Below, one piece after another: positions 1 through 5,925 of a stretch of DNA of 5,925 nt. A model generated the notes under the pieces. The model was not told the origin of the DNA. It saw only the letters and a program-made list of their open reading frames with translations, and ran no database searches. The translations under genes were made by a program, and so were the position numbers. Position 1 is the stretch's first letter. Each line of letters begins with the position of its first letter. The DNA is from Verrucomicrobiota bacterium (GTDB lineage Bacteria; Verrucomicrobiota; Verrucomicrobiia; Opitutales; Opitutaceae). The stretch spans positions 1-5,925 of the forward strand of contig RFJS01000178.1 of the NCBI GenBank assembly GCA_003694825.1. The letters run 5' to 3'.

Positions 1-2
1 GC

Positions 3-1223
<1,221 letters not shown>

Positions 1224-1257
1224 TCAAGGCCCGTATCTGAATCTTTAAACCAAGACG

Positions 1258-1324
1258 ACCACAGGGGGCGCGGTGCCCGCGGGGGTTCCACCCCCGTCGA
1301 AGCCGTGTTCCCTGTGGTTTTTTT
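1258..1324 (+). terminator. Strong terminator-like hairpin with T7 run, just before pgk
   Basis: Bases 1258-1274 pair with 1302-1318 without a bulge: 17 pairs, four of them G-U. The outer nine are perfect (ACCACAGGG with CCCTGTGGT). After a symmetrical 5 x 5 internal loop, an apical hairpin pairs 1280-1286 with 1290-1296 (7 pairs, 3-base loop). The final T of the stem begins a run of seven T (1318-1324). This is the classic form of a Rho-independent terminator for gap. The run stops 5 bases before the pgk ATG, so the element must also sit in or define the pgk leader. It could be a partial terminator or attenuator that lowers pgk relative to gap, or a stable 3' end for gap mRNA. Confidence 0.7.
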
Positions 1325-1329
1325 CTGCC

Positions 1330-2574
1330 ATGGCCAAATATAAAACCATTCGAGACCTCGACCTGAAGGGTAAGCGCGTCCTCATGCGGGTGGACTTCAA
1401 TGTGCCGCTCGACAAGGAGACCGGGAAAATCACCAACCCGCAGCGCATCGTCGCGGCCCTTCCCACCATCAAATACGCACTCGAGCAGGGCGCCTCGGTC
1501 GTGCTCATGTCGCATCTCGGGCGCCCCAATGGAAAGCCCAACCCGAAATACAGCCTCCGCGTCGTCGCCGACGAGCTTTCCCGCCAGCTCGGCCGCGAAG
1601 TGAAATTCGTCGAAGACTGTGTCGGCCCGGTGGCCGAACAGGCGGCCGCGGCCCTCAAGCCCGGCGAAGTGCTGCTGCTCGAAAACCTCCGATTCCACAT
1701 CGAGGAAGAGGGCAAGGCCAAGAACGAGGACGGCACGACGGTTAAGGCCGATCCGGAGAAGGTCGCCGCTTTCCGCGCCAGCCTCAGCAAGCTCGGTGAC
1801 GTCTACGTCAACGACGCGTTCGGCACCGCGCACCGTGCGCACTCCTCCATGGTCGGCGTCGATCTGCCGGAAAAGGCGGCGGGCTTCCTCATGGAGGCCG
1901 AACTGAAGGCGTTTGCCGCCGTGCTCGACGAGCCGAAGCGCCCGCTGCTGGCGATCCTCGGCGGCGCCAAGATCGCCGACAAGATTCCGCTCATTGAAAA
2001 CCTCATCGACAAGGCCGACGAGATCATCGTCGGCGGCGGCATGGCCTTCACCTTCAAGAAGGTGCTCGAAGGCATGAACATCGGCAACAGCCTCTTCGAT
2101 GAGGCTGGCGCGAAGCTCGTGCCCGACCTCGTGGCCAAGGCCAGGGAAAAGGGCGTGAACATCATCCTCCCGGTCGACTTCGTCTGCGGCGACAAGTTTG
2201 ATCCCAACGCCGAGACCCGGCTCGCCACCGATTCCGAAGGCATCCCGGACGGTTGGATGGGATTGGATTGTGGCCCGAAGTCCGTCGAACTCTTCAACGC
2301 GGCCATCGGGCGTGCCAGGACCATCATCTGGAACGGGCCGGCCGGCGTCTTCGAGTTCGACAAATTCGCGGCGGGAACACGCGCGATGGCGGAGGCCATT
2401 GCGCGGGCGACCGAAGCCGGAGCGGTCACGGTCGTGGGTGGTGGCGACACCGCCACCGCGGCGAAAAAGTTCGGCGTGGCCGACAAGGTGACGCATTGCT
2501 CCACCGGAGGTGGTGCCAGCCTCGAATTCCTCGAAGGCAAGAAACTCCCCGGGGTCGCTTTCCTCGAATCCTGA
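1330..2574 (+). CDS. pgk: Phosphoglycerate kinase
   Basis: Cytosolic enzyme that transfers phosphate from 1,3-bisphosphoglycerate to ADP, giving ATP and 3-phosphoglycerate, the step after Gap. The product has 414 residues. N-domain substrate motifs are RVDFNVP (20-26), SHLGRP (61-66), ENLRFH (118-123) and NDAFGTAHR (161-169). The C-domain nucleotide side shows GGAK (211-214), [10 protein letters not shown] (333-342), VGGGDT (369-374) and [13 protein letters not shown] (391-403). An acidic/lysine-rich insertion after ENLRFH (about 124-147) makes it longer than typical bacterial Pgk, and much of residues 120-400 reads like animal or fungal Pgk. ATG 1330 is chosen because the family N-terminus [17 protein letters not shown] begins there. 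The in-frame GTG at 1273 would place 19 unrelated residues inside the hairpin. There is no Shine-Dalgarno motif; the start is preceded by the T run and CTGCC. Confidence 0.98.
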   Translation: MAKYKTIRDLDLKGKRVLMRVDFNVPLDKETGKITNPQRIVAALPTIKYALEQGASVVLMSHLGRPNGKPNPKYSLRVVADELSRQLGREVKFVEDCVGPVAEQAAAALKPGEVLLLENLRFHIEEEGKAKNEDGTTVKADPEKVAAFRASLSKLGDVYVNDAFGTAHRAHSSMVGVDLPEKAAGFLMEAELKAFAAVLDEPKRPLLAILGGAKIADKIPLIENLIDKADEIIVGGGMAFTFKKVLEGMNIGNSLFDEAGAKLVPDLVAKAREKGVNIILPVDFVCGDKFDPNAETRLATDSEGIPDGWMGLDCGPKSVELFNAAIGRARTIIWNGPAGVFEFDKFAAGTRAMAEAIARATEAGAVTVVGGGDTATAAKKFGVADKVTHCSTGGGASLEFLEGKKLPGVAFLES

Positions 2575-2593
2575 TCCCGACGTCTCCCAAACC

Positions 2594-2655
2594 GCACGAC
2601 TGTCGCGCCGGGGGGAATTCGGCATTGGCCTCGGCGCGCAGTCTGTGCTTTCTCT
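2594..2655 (+). terminator. Terminator-like hairpin between pgk and tpiA
   Basis: Bases 2594-2610 pair with 2632-2648: 16 Watson-Crick pairs in blocks of 4, 5 and 7, interrupted by one bulged T on each side (2603 and 2644), with a 21-base loop. The stem is followed by TTTCTCT (2649-2655), a weaker T run than the one before pgk. The position, 20 bases after the pgk stop, fits a pgk terminator. The tpiA start codon comes 26 bases after the stem, so the structure may act as a leaky terminator, an attenuator or an mRNA-stabilising 3' end. It has no clear sequence similarity to the element before pgk, only the same layout. Confidence 0.55.
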
Positions 2656-2674
2656 CACACGACTTTCTCAGCAC

Positions 2675-3445
2675 ATGAAATCCCGAAAGATCCTCATCGC
2701 CGGAAACTGGAAGATGAACAAGACCACCGCCGAAGGCGTGGAGCTCGTCAAAGAGATCGCCGCCGAGGTGGGTAAACAGAGCGAAGTCGAGGTCCTTGTT
2801 TGTCCTCCGGCCGTGGCTCTCGATGGCGGGGGCAAGGCCCTTGAAGGCACCTCCATCAAGCTCGGCGCGCAAAACATGCACCCGAAGCCCTCCGGCGCCT
2901 TCACGGGCGAGATCTCCGCGGAGATGATCCGCCATCATTTCGCCACCTACGTCATTCTCGGTCACAGCGAGCGGCGCACGTATTTCTTCGAGACGGACGC
3001 ATTCATCAACGAGAAGGTGCTCGCGGCGCTCAAGAGCCTGCTGCGTCCGATCCTGTGCATCGGCGAAACCCTCGAGGAACGCGATGCCGACAAGACCCTC
3101 GATGTCATCCGCACCCAGCTCGAGGGTGGTCTCGCCGGTGTCTCCGCCGACGACATGACCAGCGTGGTCATCGCCTACGAGCCGGTCTGGGCGATCGGCA
3201 CCGGGCGCAACGCCACGCCGGAACAGGCGCAGGAAGTGCATGCCTTCATCCGCAAATGGCTCACCGACAAGTTTGGCGAGGCCGTTGCCCAGAAGGTGCG
3301 CATCCTCTATGGCGGATCGATGAAGCCGGTCAACGCGGCCGATCTGCTCGCCCAGGAGGATATCGACGGTGGTCTCATCGGTGGTGCCTCCCTGGAGGCC
3401 CGTTCCTTCGTCGAGATCATCAACGCCGCGAAGGCGGCGAGCTGA
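2675..3445 (+). CDS. tpiA: Triosephosphate isomerase
   Basis: Cytosolic TIM-barrel enzyme that interconverts dihydroxyacetone phosphate and glyceraldehyde 3-phosphate, feeding the Gap reaction. The 256-residue product is of normal family length. Active-site residues are all visible: Asn11 and Lys13 in GNWKMN (10-15), His97 in LGHSERR (95-101) and Glu169 in AYEPVWAIGTG (167-177), which also contains the mobile loop 6. The phosphate-binding motifs LYGGSMKP (211-218) and GGLIGGASL (232-240) follow. The frame is open further upstream to 2510, but those 55 residues overlap pgk in another frame and the hairpin, so ATG 2675 is chosen because the family N-terminus (MKSRKILIAGNWKMN) begins there. No Shine-Dalgarno motif is present; the 20 bases before the start are pyrimidine-rich. 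It is the last gene of the glycolytic trio and converges on the ispA-like gene. Confidence 0.98.
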   Translation: MKSRKILIAGNWKMNKTTAEGVELVKEIAAEVGKQSEVEVLVCPPAVALDGGGKALEGTSIKLGAQNMHPKPSGAFTGEISAEMIRHHFATYVILGHSERRTYFFETDAFINEKVLAALKSLLRPILCIGETLEERDADKTLDVIRTQLEGGLAGVSADDMTSVVIAYEPVWAIGTGRNATPEQAQEVHAFIRKWLTDKFGEAVAQKVRILYGGSMKPVNAADLLAQEDIDGGLIGGASLEARSFVEIINAAKAAS

Positions 3446-3493
3446 CCGCCGTCACCGCGGGCGCGCCGCCAGAGCGCCCGCCGCTGGATCGCT

Positions 3494-3532
3494 CGGCGCA
3501 GAAGGCACCGCCCTGCGGCGCTTTCTGCGCCG
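3494..3532. terminator. Long GC hairpin between convergent tpiA and ispA
   Basis: Bases 3494-3503 (CGGCGCAGAA) pair perfectly with 3523-3532 (TTCTGCGCCG). The stem continues inward through a G-U pair, two G-C pairs, one A-C mismatch and three more G-C pairs to a 5-base loop (3511-3515). It lies in the middle of the 128-base gap between two convergent genes, where a shared transcript end is expected. No T run follows on either strand, so it is not a canonical Rho-independent terminator. It may block reading-through polymerase weakly or protect mRNA 3' ends. A smaller hairpin, GTGCG-CAAT-CGCAC, follows at 3541-3554. No gene is seen in 3446-3573. Confidence 0.4.
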
Positions 3533-3573
3533 GCGGCGAAGTGCGCAATCGCACCGTGGGGCAGGAGGCGCTC

Positions 3574-4464
<891 letters not shown>

Positions 4465-4489
4465 AGGTTCGCGGGGCCGTTCAGCCTTG

Positions 4490-4500
4490 GTAATGATTAC
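4490..4500. promoter_or_regulatory. Small perfect palindrome at the ispA/DUF4013 divergent junction
   Basis: GTAATGATTAC has two perfect 5-base arms around a single G and forms an AT-rich spot in GC-rich surroundings. It covers the start codon of the + strand membrane-protein gene (ATG 4493) and lies 26 bases upstream of the ispA-like start on the other strand. Its placement would suit an operator or part of an ispA promoter, but no matching -35 box was found at proper spacing, and an 11-base palindrome can occur by chance. Confidence 0.2.
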
Positions 4501-5113
4501 GTTGGAGCAAGTTTCGAGGCGGATTTTCAACGACCCGTCCTGGTTCGTGAAGAGCATCGTGGGCACTTTTCTGCTCATCGTGCCCATCGCGCATTTCTTC
4601 GCCTTTGGCTACCTCTACCGTCAGATGCTGGCGGTTCGGCACGGCGATGTTTCGGGGCTGCCGGAGTGGGAGGACTGGCGGGGCCTGTTCGTCGATGGCC
4701 TGCGGGCGTTTCTGATCGTGCTGGTGCTCGGGGTGCTGCCGATCTTCGTCGGCTGGGTGGTTTCGCTGCCGATCGTGCCGTTTCTGGGAGCACTGGGCTA
4801 TCTGCCGATGGTGCCGGGATTTCTTTTCGCTGCTCCGCTTTCGGCGGCGGGAATCTACCGCTACCAGCGTCGGGAGGAGTTCGCCGAGGCCTTCGATTTC
4901 TCCGTGCTGTTGCGGATGGTGGCGCGAACGCGCAGTCAGCTCATTGTGCCGACGCTGGCCTATCTCGGCCTGCTCTTCGTTTTCTCGCCGTTGTTTCCAT
5001 ACGCTTTATTTACTGGCGCTCTGCTCGTTTTCAGTTTTTACGCGCTGATCTTTCGTCAATCCGAGGCCGCGTTCCGCAGTGCGGCTTCAGGCCATAGTGT
5101 GATCCACCGTTAG
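4493..5113 (+). CDS. DUF4013-type integral membrane protein, function unknown
   Basis: A 206-residue hydrophobic protein without a known biochemical role. The start resembles DUF4013 proteins: an amphipathic N-terminus with FNDPSW (12-17), a first membrane segment (about 20-44), then the soluble signature LPEWEDWRGLFVDGL (56-70). Further membrane segments lie at about 71-93, 96-118 and in a double hydrophobic stretch at 150-187, broken by SPLFP (165-169). A charged loop, RYQRREEFAEAFDF (123-136), lies between them, as is usual in the family. The frame is open upstream to 4373, but that part is antisense to ispA and not family-like, so ATG 4493 is used; no Shine-Dalgarno motif precedes it. The start is 28 bases from the divergent ispA-like start. 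The next gene begins 16 bases after the stop, across a tandem TTAGCAG repeat (5110-5123), suggesting a shared transcript. The family assignment is from memory of the LPEWDDW-like signature. Confidence 0.85.
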   Translation: MITLEQVSRRIFNDPSWFVKSIVGTFLLIVPIAHFFAFGYLYRQMLAVRHGDVSGLPEWEDWRGLFVDGLRAFLIVLVLGVLPIFVGWVVSLPIVPFLGALGYLPMVPGFLFAAPLSAAGIYRYQRREEFAEAFDFSVLLRMVARTRSQLIVPTLAYLGLLFVFSPLFPYALFTGALLVFSFYALIFRQSEAAFRSAASGHSVIHR

Positions 5114-5129
5114 CAGTTAGCAGATACCG

Positions 5130-5453
5130 ATGCCCACCTACGAATACTCATGCCAATCGTGCAACGAAGTGATTGAAGTCTTTCAGTCCATGCGCGACGA
5201 GCCGCTGAAGGAATGCCCGAAGTGCGGGCAGCCCGGGGTGAAGCGGCTGATCGGGCGCGGAGCGGGGATTATCTTCAAGGGTTCTGGTTTTTACGAAACC
5301 GACTACAAGCGATCCTCCAGCGCTGGCGGTAATGGCAAGTCGTCGTCGGGTGGCGCGGCGAGTGGTTCGAGCAACGGACCCTCGACAAGTGCAACCAACT
5401 CGTCGACGGGCGCAGGAAGTTCCCCGGGATCTGCATCCGCCGCGAGTTCCTGA
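5130..5453 (+). CDS. FmdB-family zinc-ribbon protein with Ser/Gly-rich tail
   Basis: A small 107-residue protein of the FmdB/putative regulatory zinc-ribbon family. The N-terminus MPTYEYSCQSC is characteristic. Two CxxC knuckles (Cys8/Cys11 and Cys29/Cys32) form the predicted zinc site, followed by the family block VKRLIGRGAGIIFKGSGFY (37-55) and YETDYK. Residues 61-107 are almost only Ser, Gly, Ala, Thr and Asn, so this part is probably disordered. The family is named after a proposed regulator in methylotrophs, but its molecular role is not firmly known; nucleic-acid or protein binding is a guess. No Shine-Dalgarno motif is seen before ATG 5130. It is 16 bases after the membrane-protein gene and 8 bases before the next start, so the three genes are probably co-transcribed. 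Confidence 0.93.
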   Translation: MPTYEYSCQSCNEVIEVFQSMRDEPLKECPKCGQPGVKRLIGRGAGIIFKGSGFYETDYKRSSSAGGNGKSSSGGAASGSSNGPSTSATNSSTGAGSSPGSASAASS

Positions 5454-5461
5454 TCGCGGTT

Positions 5462-5925
5462 ATGGCCTACGGAAAACGTTCCAGAGAACCCGGAAAACTC
5501 GCTTCAACGTTCAAGTTTGTCGGCATCGTCCTCTTCGGAGCGATGCTCGGCGCGCTTGCCCTGGTCTTCAAGCCGGTCGTCGTCCTCGATCGGCCGCCCG
5601 AAGAGACCAATCCCGAGGCTCCTGTCGAGCGGCATCGCGTCGTCTTCGTCAAGGGGCGTGACCGGCCGCTGACGCTCTCGCGCTACAAGGCGCACGAGGC
5701 GGCGTTCCGCTCGCGTTCCGCCGAGTCGATCGACCTGCGCGAGCAGGAAATCAACCGGTGGCTGGCCAGTACGTTCGCCAGCAAGAACCTGCAGAAGGAA
5801 TGGCCCGATTATGATGCGGCATTCATGCCGCATCCGCCGAAAGTGCGGCTCGAGGGAGGCAAGACCTCGATCGGGCTCTCGACGGATATCAAGGTGCTCG
5901 GGGCGAAATTCTCCTTCGTGGTTCA
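5462..5925 (+). CDS. Unrecognised membrane-anchored protein, 3' end missing
   Basis: The frame is open from ATG 5462 to the window end (154 codons, no stop), so the C-terminus is missing. The protein starts with a basic stretch (MAYGKRSREPGK), then one membrane segment at about 18-38. A Pro/Glu-rich linker (44-56, RPPEETNPEAPVE) leads to a soluble part expected outside the cytoplasm: VVFVKGRDRPLTLSRYKAHEAA (60-81), an SIDLREQEINRWLASTF segment (89-105), and beta-like strands KVRLEGGKTSIGLS and KVLGAKFSFVV (127-154). A 'helix ending in E-x-N-x-W/L-L, then alternating strands' layout recalls YpmS/DUF2140-like and similar lipid-binding-type domains, but this is only a loose likeness. It begins 8 bases after the FmdB-like stop, so translation may be coupled. 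No Shine-Dalgarno motif is visible. I do not recognise the family. Confidence 0.8.
   Translation, partial: MAYGKRSREPGKLASTFKFVGIVLFGAMLGALALVFKPVVVLDRPPEETNPEAPVERHRVVFVKGRDRPLTLSRYKAHEAAFRSRSAESIDLREQEINRWLASTFASKNLQKEWPDYDAAFMPHPPKVRLEGGKTSIGLSTDIKVLGAKFSFVV

Noticed and set aside
1273..1329. Pgk start at the in-frame GTG 1273
   Set aside because: The 19 extra residues are encoded by the terminator-like hairpin and T run, whereas ATG 1330 gives the usual family N-terminus.
5110..5123. Tandem TTAGCAG repeat at the DUF4013 stop codon
   Set aside because: Only two 7-base units; too short to call a repeat element, probably chance or a small local duplication.

Overview
This is a GC-rich bacterial chromosomal segment holding ordinary core-metabolism genes. 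It shows no mobile elements, CRISPR, tRNA or rRNA. It carries seven genes: six complete and one running off the right edge. The lineage cannot be proved from the sequence. The gene set (gap-pgk-tpi cluster, IspA-type prenyl synthase, DUF4013 membrane protein, FmdB zinc ribbon with a Ser/Gly tail), the lack of Shine-Dalgarno sequences and the protein style together suggest Verrucomicrobiota, perhaps Opitutales. That placement is an inference from family memory.

Left part (1-3445, all + strand): a leader of about 180 bases with small hairpins, then gap, pgk and tpiA. These encode glyceraldehyde-3-phosphate dehydrogenase, phosphoglycerate kinase and triosephosphate isomerase, three enzymes that act together around the triose-phosphate steps of glycolysis and gluconeogenesis. 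The genes are co-directional, but each of the two gaps between them (106 and 100 bases) contains a long stem-loop followed by a T-rich run. The one before pgk is very strong, and its seven-T run ends 5 bases before the pgk start codon. The cluster may therefore be read with partial termination or attenuation between genes.

Middle (3446-4464): a convergent gap of 128 bases with a long GC hairpin, then a minus-strand prenyl diphosphate synthase (ispA-like). Its start codon lies only 28 bases from that of the next, divergent gene.

Right part (4493-5925, + strand): three closely spaced genes, probably one transcript. They are a four-pass DUF4013-type membrane protein, a short FmdB-family zinc-ribbon protein with a low-complexity tail, and an unrecognised protein with a single N-terminal membrane anchor that is cut by the window edge.

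No clearly new system is visible. The points most worth a second look are the two inter-gene hairpins in the glycolytic cluster, the eukaryote-like form of Pgk (and to a lesser degree Gap), the complete absence of Shine-Dalgarno motifs, and the very tight divergent ispA/DUF4013 junction with a small palindrome.
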